From positions 29,793,305-29,857,304 of the forward strand of contig JAJEKV010000004.1 in NCBI GenBank assembly GCA_021234155.1: a stretch of DNA of 64,000 bases. Direction: 5' to 3'. This DNA is from Isoetes taiwanensis (taxonomy: Eukaryota > Streptophyta > Lycopodiopsida > Isoetales > Isoetaceae). Under the pieces are notes generated by a model. It saw only the letters and a program-made list of their open reading frames with translations. It was not told the origin of the DNA and ran no database searches. Position 1 is the first letter of the stretch. Each line of letters begins with the position of its first letter. The position numbers and the translations under genes are program-made. This document shows positions 34,312 through 47,309 of the stretch, piece by piece.

Positions 34312-35562
34312 TTGCTTGACTTGTGTAGAATGCATAATTTGGATCCCGATAGGGATAGATCCTCTGGTGGCATTGCGAAATTCATACCAGCACTTCAGAC
34401 ATGTACCAGCTCCTCCAAGGCAAAGGGATCATTGGGCAGAAATGCAGAAATTGTAGCTGAGAAAAGCATTGAAATTGTAGCAGAAAAAAGCATTGAAATT
34501 GTAGCTGATTCAACTTGTGAAGAGGACGAGGAGATCTCTGATGATGACATCCAGCCAAATCAGGTTGAATTTTAAATCTATTTCTTGGTGCCAACTCTCC
34601 TTAGCAAAATTTTACTTCACAAGAGGTTTGAACATGTAAATTGTCATTAAATGGTCTGCTGTAGTGTTAATTTATTATAGGTTCTGAATAAGTAATTTAT
34701 TTACTGGCTTTCTTCTACGTTTTGAAATAAGGTGGTTGTGTCCCCTTTAAGCTCAGATATTATAGGTTTATTCTTGTTACTCTGATCGTAATATTTTTCT
34801 GCACTAAGTCTTCTTACTCAATCCTACGGATCTAAGGCATAATATTAATGCCACATAATTCGTTGACATTTAGTTACCTATCTTCTTCCTTTTCCTTCTA
34901 TCTTGGTTCTCTATTTTAAACCCTCTGATTTAGTGATCTAAGGTAGATCTCCCTTCTTCTATAATAGCTATCTGTCTTTCTAATTTCTGAGATCAAATAG
35001 GATATTCCTAGTTCTAAAAATTAGCAAAAACCATTGCTCTCTATCTCTACATACCTTTCTTTACCCCTATGGTTTTTTGACCTTTATTATAATAATCATG
35101 ATATGGAAGGTGTAGTAGGTGTGGCATTAGGGGAGCAGAACGGATATAGTAAGGACAGAATAAAAGGATGAAGGATCTGGTAAATATGGATGAAAGTCTT
35201 TGGGAATAAAGGCAATGATCCCTTGAAAATATGTGCACTAGAGAATAAAGTTACAGATCTGTCATAATTACGATGCTGATCTATGCAGATATGCTGAGTA
35301 TAGTCCTTACAAGGCTAATTCTCTGATGATATTATTTGGTAATGTTAATAATGTGAAATGGTTTTGGTTCTTATGGGTAAAGGGCTGAAAATGCCAAGGG
35401 TGTTTATTGCTTACCTGCTAGTAGCTTAGCATTTTACCCTGTTTAAGGCTAACTTGCTTTGGTTCTACTGCAGGTAACCAAACACTCTTCTCCCATGCTT
35501 ATGCATTCGGATGGATGTTTGCTTGAAGTACAAGAGGATTATAAGTCTACTTGTAGATACTA
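34312..35562 (+). pseudogene. Exon-like pieces inside the hAT (possible captured gene)
   Basis: Frame 34312-34563 reads a hydrophilic protein with LDLCRMHNLDPDRD, two tandem copies of EIVAEKSI and a strongly acidic end (EEDEEISDDDIQ), then AAATCAG followed by GT. At 35464-35474 TTCTACTGCAG precedes a 29-codon frame (VTKHSSPMLMHSDG onward) that ends in TAA at 35560-35562. The donor and acceptor are in plausible exon-intron-exon order. No family is recognised. Capture of host exons by a hAT is one reading; chance open frames in old element DNA is the other. Confidence 0.35.
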
Positions 35563-35944
35563 AGTGTAAAATTCTTCTGATTTAATTCTGCTGTACTATA
35601 TGTATGTTGCTACAGGTATATAACTATCTCTTTCTCTTTCTCGTTTATGTAATTATGTACAATAATGGAAACCTTTCTTTTTGAATTTTTTGTTCTTCAA
35701 GATTTTGGTGTATTAATAAAATGTAATACTTTAAAATTACGCATAATTTCAGCTTTTAACATAAAAATAGGCTTGTGCATGTTTTTTCTGAATATTTCTT
35801 TGATCCAATTCCTTTGGTCTCTAAATATTTTCTTGATCCACTTCCTTTTGTCTCTAAAGCTTCCCCTTCGGGGGCCAGATAAGTCCAATAGTCTGGGACT
35901 ATTTGGATGTCTTTTCTAATTATAAGGATTAGTCTAGGCTTAGG

Positions 35945-36071
<127 letters not shown>

Positions 36072-36334
36072 CAAACCTTCCGTATTCGGGCGACGCCGAA
36101 AGTTTTTCACAGACGCTTAAAGCGGAAGGTTTGGCGTCAACCCGAAAAAAAAAAAAAAAAAAAACGACGCTGCGGTTTTTTTTTTTGCAGACGCGTGCGG
36201 CTTTCCGCAGACGCTTTTCGAAATTTTTTCCGGCGAGGTTTTTATACGTTAAATACGTATTTTATTAAAAAATACGTATTTTTTGACTTTATACGTCAGG
36301 AATCTTAATTTTGTACGTATAGAACCTATCCCTG

Positions 36335-36342
36335 GTAGCGGT
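36335..36342. repeat. hAT target-site duplication, right
   Basis: GTAGCGGT, identical to 32544-32551. Confidence 0.92.
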
Positions 36343-36574
36343 ATGTGCTGAGCATGAGGTGGCTGGAGCAGCCCGGGTGAAGGTAGAGACTAGTGTGGCC
36401 CATGACTCTATGGAGGTGCTTGGGGGACCTCCAACATGTGTTGGAAGTGGAATCTCACGAGAAGCATTTGTGGATCACATTCGTGATTAATCCTCTGGCT
36501 CTAGATGATGACTCTGTGGAGTGGGTTGATGGCCTGGTGGGTAGGCATGTGGGGCTGGACACTTCTCCTCTGGG

Positions 36575-39500
36575 ATGAATAGGTCGATCCTTAGTTGGGA
36601 TGTGCGGGGGGTGCGGTCCTCTAGTAGTAAGAGGGCCCATGTTTCTTTGGCACTTCGGCAGCTGCGTCCTGATATTGTTTGCATTCAGGAGCATAAGTGT
36701 CACAGGGGTGATATGTCTAGACTCATGAATATGGTTGGTAGGCAGTTTGCCTCTATTGCTTCTTCTTCTGGGCGGACTAGTGGGGGTACTCTTATTGCTT
36801 GGAGGATGGATGTGCAGGTCACGTACTTGGTGGGCAATAATTAAGTGGTTGGAGGGAGGGCAAGAGTGGGGGATTGTTAATGTTTATGCCCCTAATCAGC
36901 CTTCTCAGCGGGGTGCTTTATGGGCCACAGTTCGGAATAAGTTGCGAGCTCTTGGTGGGTTGCAGGTCGCTTGGTTGTTGTTAGGGGACTTCAATATGGT
37001 AGAGCGAGTAGAGGATTGCTCTGGTTCTGGAACACAGGTTGTGCATGGGTTTGAGAGGGACCAATGGTCTCGTTTGTTGCAGGATCTGGCCTTGGTTGAG
37101 GTCCCTGGGGACTTGTCTTTCACCTATTGTAATAGGCAGATTGGTGCGGGCCGGGCATATGCTAGGCATGACCGGTGTTATGCTTCCCCATGCGCACTGG
37201 ATGGTGTGCCCTCTTTGCGCTGGAGTAACATTCTGTCTACCTCCATTTCTGATCATTACCCTCAAGTTTTGTCCAGTCAGAGTGCAGTTGCCTCTCGGCC
37301 CTCTAGGACGGTGTTCCGTTTGAACACCCAGCTTCTGGCTGATGCGGATTTCTCGGCCCAGTGCCAGGAGTTGTGGCTTGATACCTTTTCATCTCTGAAG
37401 GGTATGTCTGGTATGGTGACTGCCTTGGCCAGGGTGAAGCGTTTTGCCAAGGTCTTTGGTAGGCAGCGTGTGCAGCAGGAGCGGCAGGAGTTGCATGGTC
37501 TCTATCGCAGCCTTTTGATGGCATTAGGGAGAATGCAGTGTTGCAGCGTATTGTTGCTCTGGAGCAGGTTAAAGTGCGGGAGGCACGTGTGAAGGCGGCC
37601 CTTACCTGGTTGAAGGAGGGGGATACAAGTTCGTCGGTGTTCTTGAGCGGCTAGCAGCGTGGCGATATGCAACATCTATGGCGTCCCTTGCTTTGCCTGA
37701 TGGCCGGACTTTGGAGGATCCCGCTGATTTGCAGAGGTATGTGCATGCCCATTTCTCAGGGTTTTTCGCACATCACACTCTTCCCTATGAGCAGGAGATG
37801 CAGGAGCTTGTTTTGGGGGCTGTTAAGCCATCTATTCTGCCTCACCAGTGAGAGCTTTAGCGAGGAGCTCTCGAGAGAGGATTTAGGCTGCGGCATGTAT
37901 GTGCATGGCCAAGGATAAATGTCCTGGGCTGGATGGCATCCCCTGTGGAGTTCTTCGGACTTATTGGGAGTGGGCTAGTGAGTGATTGTACCGGTGTATC
38001 TTGAGTTCTTTGCAGTCTTCTCAAATGGATAGGATCTTGAATACCACATGCATTTCCTTGATTCCTAAGGTTAAGCAGCCTTCTACTATTAATGATTGGA
38101 GGCCTATCTCCTTGTTGTCCTCTGTGTATAAGATTATTGCGAAAGTCCTGGCAGAGAAGTTGAAGCCGGTGTTGACTTCTTCCATTAGTAAGGTGCAGTC
38201 TGGGTTTGTCCCTGGGAGGAACATTTTGACTAATGTTGCCGCAGCTTATGAAGGCCTTTATTGGGCGGAAAGAGCGAGTCAAGGCATTGCCTATCTTAAG
38301 CGTGACTTTGCCAAAGCTTACGATAGTGTCCGTTGGGAGTTCTTGTCTGCTATCATGTTAGCAATGTTGGGCTGTGGTCCACGCTTTACAGAGACAGTCA
38401 TGAAGCTGCATAGGTCGGCCACGGGCTACGGTGGTGTGCGGGGTGAACCTCCGCCTTTTTCTCCTTAGGGGGAGAGGGTGCGTCGGGGGTGCCCTTTGGC
38501 GCCGTTTTGTTTACGATTGTGGCGAAAACCTTTGTCTCGATTGTTTTTGGCTGCGGTGGAGGAGGGAGTGGTGGATGGGCTTGGATGCGGGATGGTAGCC
38601 GCCAGATTATTAACCAGTTTGCCGATGACACTTTTCTCTTCTTGGTGGCAGAAGAGAGGAATTTGCGGAATGTGAAGGGTTTGTTGGATACTTTCTCCTT
38701 GGCCTCGGGCATTCTTCCGAATTGGGGTAAGTGCTCGCATTATGGGCCCGGTGACTCGCCTCCCCCTTGTTTGGCTCTATTCTCTTGGAAGGTGCTTCGG
38801 GTAATGTGTGTACTAAGGCTGCTTTGGGTATTCCCTTTGGAGGGATGTTTTCATGGGGAGGGTGTGGGATGAGATTTTTGCGGGGGTTGCGAAAAACACC
38901 TCAATTGGTGGAAGGGTAGCAAGTTGTCCATGGTAGGTAGGATCACTATTGCCAAGTCAAGACTTTGTAGCACCATGTGTATCTGACATCTGCGATGCTA
39001 GCTCTGAGGGTAAGATACGGGCTTTGGATAAGATTGTTGAAATTTTGTGTGGGGCGGGGATGATGAAGGGGCGGTTGTTAAAGTGGCTTGGTGGAAGTGT
39101 CTCGCCCAGGGAGGATGAGGGCTTGGCCATTACGGATTTGTATTTGCGTAGTAAGGTGTTGGTCTCCAAGTTTGTTTGGAGCATTCTCGCGAGGATGGAG
39201 CATCTTCTCTGGTGCGTATTTGTTGTTGCGATCTCTTTGCCATTGTGTGGCGTTTGGGAAGCCGTCTGTGCATGTGGAGTTGCCACAGGCCTTTGTTGTA
39301 TGGTCTGGCCTTTCCCACATGCATCCCCTTTTCTCCACGGGAGTGTTGCGGGCTTGGGATCATGTGCGTGTGCTCTTCCAGCTAGATTATGCCTCGGTTT
39401 ATCACCACTCTTCTCCTTTCTTGTGGGTTCCTCTACCCCCACGCACTTGCCCTTGGTCGCCCTTTGTGCATGCTGGGGCCTTGAGCCCGTTGGAGGCGCT

Positions 39501-40320
39501 GGCTGTGCTCACCTTGGAGGATTGGTATTGGGGTGGTCAGCTAGCCTTGGGAGTTCTTCGAGCTTCGCTTTACCTGAGGCGATGGCAGGGCTATCGGGAG
39601 CGCGTGGCGGGAGTATTCCGCTACACATACCTATAGTCCCTCGGGATGATGTGGTGGTGCGGGTTTGGAAGGTTCATCGGGATGTTGTGTCTTCTTGCTT
39701 TGTGCGGTCTTCTTCTTTGGTGTCTTTGGCTATTCATGACACCTTTGCCCCTTCGAGCAAGTGGTCTCTGCAGCTTAGGGTTCTCGATGGCACTTTCGGT
39801 TTGGGCGTGGACATGGAGCTCACTTCCCCCAGAAGGTTAGGGTTATACGTGGCGGTGGTGCACCGGCGTGTATCAGGGTGAATGCCCTTGTGAGTCAGTT
39901 TAGGCCGGGTGTGAGTCCTCTCTGCCCTTGTTGTGGCCTTCATCGTGAGACTGTGGAGCATTGTCTGGTTTTATGCCCTCACTTGCAGGCTGCCTGGGAT
40001 TGGGTTAGGGCTCTGTTTTAGGTGAGATTGACTAGCGGCCATTCTTGCCGCTTCATGTGTATCACGGTGCTTGGCGCTCTTGCGGCAACAAGCCTTGCAT
40101 CTGTCGCGTGGCTTGATTGGTGTGGTTGATTTAGGCGGCGGTTGTGGATCTTTCGGGGGATTGGCGACTGCGGCCTCTCTCGATTCCTTGACTTCGGTAC
40201 AAGCTATTTCAAAGCTTTTACGGTGTTCCGGGTAGTAGAGAAGCGGAAGTTTGTCATTTGGCGGGACTTCTTGGGTATTGTAGATGGTGATGGTCGGTTT
40301 GTACAGCAGTAGAGTTGCAG
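36575..40320 (+). pseudogene. LINE ORF2: endonuclease, reverse transcriptase, zf-RVT
   Basis: ATG 36575 opens an EEP endonuclease frame (ILSWDVRGVRSSSSK, then DIVCIQEHK), broken by a stop at about 36842 and resumed in another frame with VNVYAPNQ, LLGDFNMV, FTYCNRQ and SDHYPQ. The reverse transcriptase covers about 37.9-38.75 kb: CPGLDGIPC, ISLIPKVKQP, NDWRPISLLSSVYKIIAKVL, SGFVPGRNI, then the catalytic QFADDTF near 38.62 kb in yet another frame. The zf-RVT domain is at about 39.85-40.02 kb (RETVEHCL). Stops and frameshifts are spread throughout, so it cannot make a working protein, but domain order and spacing are complete. Confidence 0.88.
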
Positions 40321-40440
40321 TTTTTCTGTGAGTTTGTTGTGGAGTGTCGAGGTATTGCTGTCTCTTTGGGGCAGTTCTCCTTCCTCCTCACTTGCTTTGT
40401 AACATTACCATTCTTTTAATATATTGATGACACAGTTCTT

Positions 40441-40441
<1 letters not shown>

Positions 40442-40473
<32 letters not shown>
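40442..40473 (+). repeat. LINE poly(A) tail
   Basis: An A run of about 32 following ACACAGTTCTTC, directly before the right target-site duplication. The last two A's are shared with the duplication. Confidence 0.95.
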
Positions 40474-40474
<1 letters not shown>

Positions 40475-40486
40475 ATGGTTGTTGGG
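40472..40486. repeat. LINE target-site duplication, right
   Basis: AACATGGTTGTTGGG, repeating 30815-30829. The LTR sequence TAGTCCACTCCATTCG continues directly after it, as in the uninterrupted copy near 62.39 kb. Confidence 0.93.
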
Positions 40487-42123
40487 TAGTCCACTCCATT
40501 CGCCCCTCCCGTGCACACTTGCAGAGTAGGTTGAAAAGTATTGGGACCAGACCATAGCCTGTCGGGTGCATAACCAAAAGGGCTACTGCTGGGTTGCATC
40601 TCCCCAGTCCTGATGAGGCAGGAGGAGAGTCACCTTCCCTCCAGAGGCATGCATGCCCATCACAGGCGGCTAGAGGGCCACTGCCCGTATTCGACTTGAA
40701 CCCCAATGAAGGTGACGTATCACCCAAGAGGTGTCGAGCTCATGCCTTGCCCACGTGCAGTGGCAAACCATCAAGCCTAGCCCATTAAGATCCCCGGTAG
40801 GCTTTACACATCAGAGGAATCAATCTGTGATGGGACAAGTCCCCTTTATCCACCGGTCTAGCCCCGCCACCCACAACCAGGCGGGCTCCTGTGCGCGGGC
40901 CGCATTAATTGGGAATTAATGAGGTTATCTAGGATCATCTGCTACTGAAGGCTTCAGGGTCTCTACCCCCCTTCCCACATACACAAGAGAGCATAGAATG
41001 GAACATCATTATCATCAAAGAACTGAAATACTGAATAAGATCTAATCTATCTTACCTAAACATACGAAGTTAGGTTCTTTTGTTACGGCTGGTGATCTTC
41101 GGATCTACAAGGCTGATAAGGCTGATCTAACATACTATCCAACTCATTGCCAGGCTAAGAGTCGGCTTTGCACAGTCGAATCGCAGGTTACCTGATCCTT
41201 GGCTTGCTCCAGCTCCCCGAATCGCGTCCATGCCTTCGTTCTTGCTGAAGACAACTGCTCTTGATGAATCTAATGTGCAAAGGCGGCTCAGCGGTGCCTG
41301 GCAATGCGGAATGGCAGCTTGCCTTGGCCGAAATGACTCAGGGAAGCCAAAATGCGAAAAGGGAAAAGGTTTAGGGTTTCCCCTTTTGTTCCTTATACAT
41401 GAACTTTTAGGATTAGGTTAGAAGGGACCAAATGGGGTATTGCCACTTGACAAGGGGTTTAATTGCATATGTTTAATATACATGTGCAACATATGAGGTT
41501 GCCCCCTAGGCGCAACTCTTTACAGCTCTCAAGCACTTGTCATGGTGACATGTACGTGTGACGTGGCAGTATAATATACGTATTTGGACCGTATGTTATG
41601 CTAGAACGTCACAATCTTCCCACCTTGAATTGATGCTGTCCTCAGCATCACGCGTCTCCCCACCTTGGAAACCTGCACACCCTGCAATACATTTGATGCA
41701 TATAATTTTACAACACAATTACCCCAAGGTAATATTTAAGTTTAATTTTTATAATCACATCACTTGCTCCATAACATACTATAGTACGGTGATCTCTCAA
41801 CCCTTATATTATCATTTAATACTCATAAAATTTTATGGTTTGCACACTAGTTTCAAAATTCTATAATTTAAAATCCATTTGGTCTCCTTGCAACACATTA
41901 TGACAAAAAAATATGTGTTGCCAGTCTTCGCAGTGCGACCCTCCTGTCCCTTAGATCATTCTATTGGCCTGCCGGTCCACACTACGTTAATACACATTTA
42001 TTTATTATAAGGATGGTTATTAGGGAACCACCCTTTTAATTACAATTAATTTAACTCCATGGATGCAAGACTAATCTCCCGGCGTAGGAAGAGGATGCTT
42101 CTTCCATCGTGGCCATGGAGACA
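40487..42123 (-). mobile_element. Ty3/gypsy LTR, right part
   Basis: Continues the LTR after the LINE and matches 62391-64000 closely. The right end is placed at GGAGACA (42123): on the minus strand this gives TGTCTCC preceded by a purine-rich stretch (AGGGCAC), as expected for a polypurine tract and LTR start. With the left part, the LTR is about 2.04 kb. The right border is inference, because the other copy runs off the window about 43 bp short of this point. Confidence 0.65.
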
Positions 42124-42560
42124 GTGCCCTATAATGCCTAGGATGATGTCTAATGCCTACACCTCTCGTCGCCCTTGGCATGGAGGATGTCTTCCTCCCT
42201 GAAGTGGGCATAGACTAGAGATGCTTTCCTATCGATGCATGATCCTATATGATCCTATATCGATGCAGGTCCGACACTACGTCAGTATACATTTAATTAT
42301 TTTAAAGTTGGTTGTTAGGGAACCACCCATTAATTACAATTTATATGGATGCAAGACTAATCTCCCAGCGTAAAAAGATTATGTTTCTTCCATCTTGGCC
42401 GTGGAGATAGCCCCCTATCATGCCTAAGATGATCATTCATGCCTATACCTTTCGTTGCCTTTGGCGTCCTTCCGGTATTTCGGCGTGAAGGATGGCATCC
42501 TTCCCGTAGTAGGCATTGACTAGAGGTGCTTTCCTATCAATGTATGCCTGAATGACCTCT
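41960..42560. repeat. Diverged ~290-bp tandem duplication at LTR/internal junction
   Basis: The block from CCGGTCCACACTACGTTAAT (about 41961) through GGCATGGAGGATG recurs from about 42265 with ACACTACGTCAGTATACATT, TTAGGGAACCACCC, GGATGCAAGACTAATCTCCC and GCCTATACCTTTCG. The duplicated unit spans the LTR end and the polypurine-tract region. Confidence 0.75.
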
Positions 42561-42609
42561 TATCTCTCAAGCTCGTCTACTTTCGTGGCACCAGAAGTAG
42601 ACTTTTAAT

Positions 42610-43170
42610 CTACCTTCCACTCACCTATATATTGGTTCGGTGTTGACTACTTTGGTGACGAGTCGACCCTTGCATTGCTCCATGAGTTGTGGGTACTGCT
42701 TCTCAAGATCTATTTGTAGTACCCATGTAGCGTCTTCCACTGGTAAGTGTCCATTTCACTAGGTATTGGAGAATTGAGATCTTCTTATCTTCTTATAGGA
42801 TCTGTCAAGAAGAACCTCTGGAACAATCTCAAGTTGATCGTCCATCATTTCCAGTAACTCTGGTGTCTCCAATACTTCCTCTGGATTAGGAGTGTGCCTC
42901 TTTAAGAGACTTATGTGGAAAACTCTATGGATCTTCAAGCGTGCTGTCAGGTCCAACTTATAGGATTGGTTACCTACTCTTTTGGTTATCCTGAGTGGTC
43001 CAACCCACCTTGGAGCAAGCTTCTTGCAATTGTCAATGCAGAGCTTCAGCCAAACTTTGTCCCCTAATCTCCGATGCAGAGCTTCATCTATGCTCTTCTG
43101 CCGGCTTCTTGTTGCTAGAAGATATCCTCGTATTTCCTCCACCAACTATTGCATGTCGGCTAGCATCCGT
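42610..43170 (-). pseudogene. Ty3/gypsy integrase C-terminus with chromodomain-like end
   Basis: The minus-strand frame 43145-42759 contains RRLGDKVWLKL, KLAPRWVGPLRITKRVGNQS, YKLDLTARLKIHRVFHISLL, then acidic sequence and VPEVLLDRS. After a frame break, 42760-42610 reads YLVKW, LPVEDATWVLQIDLEKQYPQ and a short basic tail with a stop. VKW..LP..DATW is the core of the chromodomain found at the integrase end of plant chromoviruses. Nothing upstream (protease, RT, RNase H or the integrase core) remains beyond 43170, so the element is truncated. It belongs with the LTR immediately to its left. Confidence 0.85.
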
Positions 43171-46100
43171 TAACAACTTAAATATGCATTACAGCCTTGG
43201 ACCCCTGCATGATCCCTGTTGGACTTCCCTTAATGCATTCAATTATATATTAATAATTACCTTACGGTAATATTTTTATATTAACATTATAGTAGTATTG
43301 GATATATTGCTTCCAATAGTATTATATTTAACTAACTGTTATATGATAACTTTACGGCCTTTAAGATATGTCATCATACAATTATCGAGGCAATACTTAT
43401 TTTGAAAAGTATTTTAATTATTTATCATATGGCTAGGGTTTATATCATCGGATCCAAGTGTTGAGCGTGTGACTCTCGCTCACTACTTGGTTGGTGATGT
43501 ATCAACTTTACATGCATATACTTTATAGTTGCTATACTTATGAAAAGATAGACAAATTCTTATATTATTTGTCAGGACCCTATGAAGGTTACTTAAATGC
43601 CTTTGGAAGGAATTACATCCTTGCGAAGCTTTAACTAAGATTTTATGTAATTATTATCTTACTTTATCTCGATACTAAGATATCTACACAAGACAAAACT
43701 ATCTATGCAGTTATTATGAACATATATTATCAACCAGACATTAAAGCTTATGATACATGCCCTCATGGAGTGCTATCAATGCCCTGCATAATAGTATACT
43801 TAAGATTATATAATTTATGTGGTTATAAGGGGTTCACAACCTGGAATAATTTAATTAAGAGCTAGGCTACTAGCTCATTCCTAGGTGTGAATGCAGGCAA
43901 TTGATCATGGCATAAGAAAATTATGTCCCTCAGATTCTATGAATATTTTCTTATATTTCTTTTATTAAGGTCCTCTATATTCTCAAAGATTTTATATGAA
44001 GATTCTCTTAGATCCCATTAGATTTTACAAGAAATTTATCGCGGCGGCCAAGGCCGCCTCGAACATTTCTTTGGTTCCAAACCTGCATAGTTGCACTTGC
44101 TATTTAAATAAAATAATTAGTAATATTTTGCTATTAATATCAAATGTAAGCATTGACATTCCTTCAAGATTTCCTTAAATTGTCTCATACATCATTCTTC
44201 AAAATCCTCTTACATTTTCTAAAACTTTCCTCACACTCCTAAGGATCAAATATATATTGAAGTGGTCCCCAAGATACTTCAACATTCTTCCAGATTCTTT
44301 AAGATCCTATTATAATTCTTTTAGATTCCTTAATGTTCCATAAAGATTCCTTACACTTTCATAAAACAATGGCATTATTGATATGCAAAATAATTCATAG
44401 AAATACAAAAACAACAATTTTAAGCCCTTCGCCAACATTCATTGAATGTTATTTTCTGCATTGCAACACAAAGAAAAGTCCGAATAAATCAAGATAAGTT
44501 TGTTGTTGCAATAAATACCCAAGCCCGTAACATTTAACATCTTAAAGGACTTGAAGGGATCTAATACCATTTCCATATTAATGCACGTAAGAGGGGCAAA
44601 ATAAAGTTCATTTGCAAGAATCTAGGGGGTTGCGAAACTTTTCTTAAGATACATAGTTTACAATACATGTACGATGTTTCACAAAAATGAAAAGAAAAAA
44701 ACATAACAAATGCCATAATTCTAAGCTCAAGACCTCACAAAAGCAGTCATTATATTTTAGAAACGAAGTTGCAGAAATGAAAACTGTGTAACGGGTGAAT
44801 CCTAGGAATATCATAATTGCAACGTTAATTAGAACTTCCTTGAGTGCATTTCCACTCCAGCGAGTGGAAAGTTATATCAGAGAACCTTTGTAATGCATCA
44901 ATACTCATATTTACAGCGCCCCATTAGGTCGTCATCTACGTATGTGCATAGATGCACTTAGATTTTATTTGCGAATTCAAACGAAGATGGTAAAGAATCT
45001 ATTATGCCAATCAACCCTCATGTTTATCTCGCTGTTTCTCATCAGGACTATTGATTGCGTCAGAAGATTCTAGTTACCTTCAACAACCAAGGTCTCCATT
45101 CCATAAGATTCTGTTGCAGGGTATGGAAGAAACAATGCATTTGCGCAGAATCTTGAACGACCAAGAAAAACAAAAGGATCAACCATACAGCTACAATGTA
45201 AAATATCCGGAGCATACACAGTAAACATGGCATTTCCAATTGCAACTAGTGATAAAGTGCCACCTTTAATGTGTTGGAGATCATCATCATTACTTTCTAT
45301 GAAACCATGTCAGAGATCTAAAAAGTCCATGATATAGCATGTCATGGATGGTTACTATATGTACTCTGCTTATTCAAATAGGAAAACGGTTGTAGTTAAC
45401 CAACCTATAGTTCTGCACAAATGAAACAACACATATTTTACTAGCAGTTGAAAGTCATCATGTTCATTGCCTTGAATTGTTCTGGACCAAAAAAATAAAA
45501 CACCCACATTAGATGAGAAGGGCCGCAGATTAGGCATCTTCAAGTTATCAGCGCATTATACTCTGAAAACCATAATATACCTAAGAAATGCCCCACAACT
45601 TTCTTCTGGGAACAAATCTAGGAAATGCCTCACAACTTTATCCTATTATATCTTAAGGCCAAACTGCACATATAGCCACAACGCCCAATAGACAAAAGTT
45701 AGAAACGTGATGATTCCTAAAAATGTCGTTACAACTGACATCCAACATTATCCAGACAAAGAATTAGAATTGTGTCACCATCCTACTTTCAATTTATCTG
45801 CAGCAAAGATCAAACACCATATTGTTATATCTGTAGCAAAGAACATCCATATATCAGACTTCATCAATTTGTTAATCTTTATCGATTTGCAAACATAGAA
45901 GCTCTGCTGCATGAGATAGCACTGGCTATTGTTGCCCCATGATTGAAAAGTTTTGGCCCACCAAATTACTCTAGGATAACATGACCTGCAGGTACCTCAT
46001 TCAAATAAATTCGAAAACCTATATCTGATATTAACACTTGCTTGTTTTCATTTTAGCAAAATAAAATTGAATCCAAAACTAACCTGGAGCTCCCAAGGTA

Positions 46101-47200
46101 AATCCCACCCTAAGAGCTACTCGAGATGTCTGGACGAAGAATATTGCTTTGCATACCTCCAAATTCTAATAGTTTGTCTATTTGTTAGCCGTTAAATGCC
46201 TGCTTCTCTTTGCAGGCCGTCCACTTTCTTGCTCTTTGGCAAAGCCACCATCTGAGAAAAAAATCTGCAGATTCTGGATCAAGGGCAGGCCTTCTGCCAC
46301 AAATTTCTGGGAGGCCTGGTTTTGTCTATGGGGCTATAAATGTTAAACTTTTCATTGCAAACACCACGACAAAAACACCCTATTGAGTACTGTTAGAAGC
46401 TACCAATATCTGCATTTCTGCTTCAATAGGAGCTGTAGAAAATTGATGCCACAGGAAAGAACGAATTGAAGTACTGGAGCTCGACAGGGAACTGCTTTGA
46501 TCCTCGAGTATCTTCGACCCTGTTTGCGATGGAACACATTAAGAAAACAGAAAGCAAGAAAAAGAATGACCTAACACATGCTTGATATCTTACCTGCTCA
46601 ACAGAACCCTTTATATGGGCAACTGAATCGATAAGTTATTGGGCCAGGCACAAGCAGAACTTTGCAGGGCCGGAATGCCATAGATCCACATAAAATGGCT
46701 TAAAACTTAAAAATATCAAACGAAATTTCTGGAGTACCACCTCTTTGAACAACCCCAGGCTCGAAATCATGTTCTTTGCAATTAGGGTTGTGCTTTTGAA
46801 AAGGGCTGCCACATTGTCGAACATAAATCTACGGATCCTATAAAACTGCCAATCTTTTTGGGCTTGCAGAATCAGAACCCAATAGCTTCGGACTTGCAGA
46901 GTAGAAGAGAAGAACCCATTAGAACAGAAGCAGCATAACCGGACCAAAAAACTTGGAACGTGATTTCCATGGAGTTTTTTTTAACCTTTATGATTTCCAA
47001 CTTCAGGGCCGCCGCTGTTGCACGACTTGGGGACTTGGCTTGGCCGTATTGCTGCTCTTCATATAGGGCCTGCAACAACGAGATAGCAGAGACTATATCG
47101 GTGGACCTTCATAGCAGAGGCTATGGCGCCGGATAGATAAGCCAATGCTTCGCTGTCAGAAGCGAAGAATTTTGCAGTTTTTTTTCTCTGCTATTTTTTC
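43171..47200. other. Long AT-rich stretch without a recognisable gene
   Basis: No supported gene in 4 kb. Short-period AGATT/CCTTA-like words are scattered at 43.92-44.35 kb. Minus-strand open frames at 46636-46947 and 46872-47078 (the latter with QALYEEQQYGQAKSPSRATAA) have no recognised family; a minus-strand intron-rich gene end cannot be excluded. Confidence 0.4.
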
Positions 47201-47298
47201 CCTCACTCGGGAATCTAAGGAATCGAGGGAATTGAATCTTGGTGTGAATCCTCACTCGGGAATCTAAGGAATCGAGGGAATTGAATCTTGGTGTGAAT
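47201..47298. repeat. Perfect two-unit 49-bp tandem repeat
   Basis: The unit CCTCACTCGGGAATCTAAGG... occurs at 47201-47249 and again at 47250-47298 without visible change. It leads into the degenerate array to the right. Confidence 0.92.
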
Positions 47299-47309
47299 GA
47301 TTTATATAA

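Noticed and set aside
38949-39881. 310-codon plus-strand frame with Cys/Leu-rich sequence
   Set aside because: It lies inside the decayed LINE ORF2 between the reverse transcriptase and zf-RVT parts and matches only a shifted frame of that region.
46636-47078. Minus-strand frames that might be first exons of a gene
   Set aside because: No recognisable family, no continuation with good splice sites found; kept only as a remark in the gap entry.
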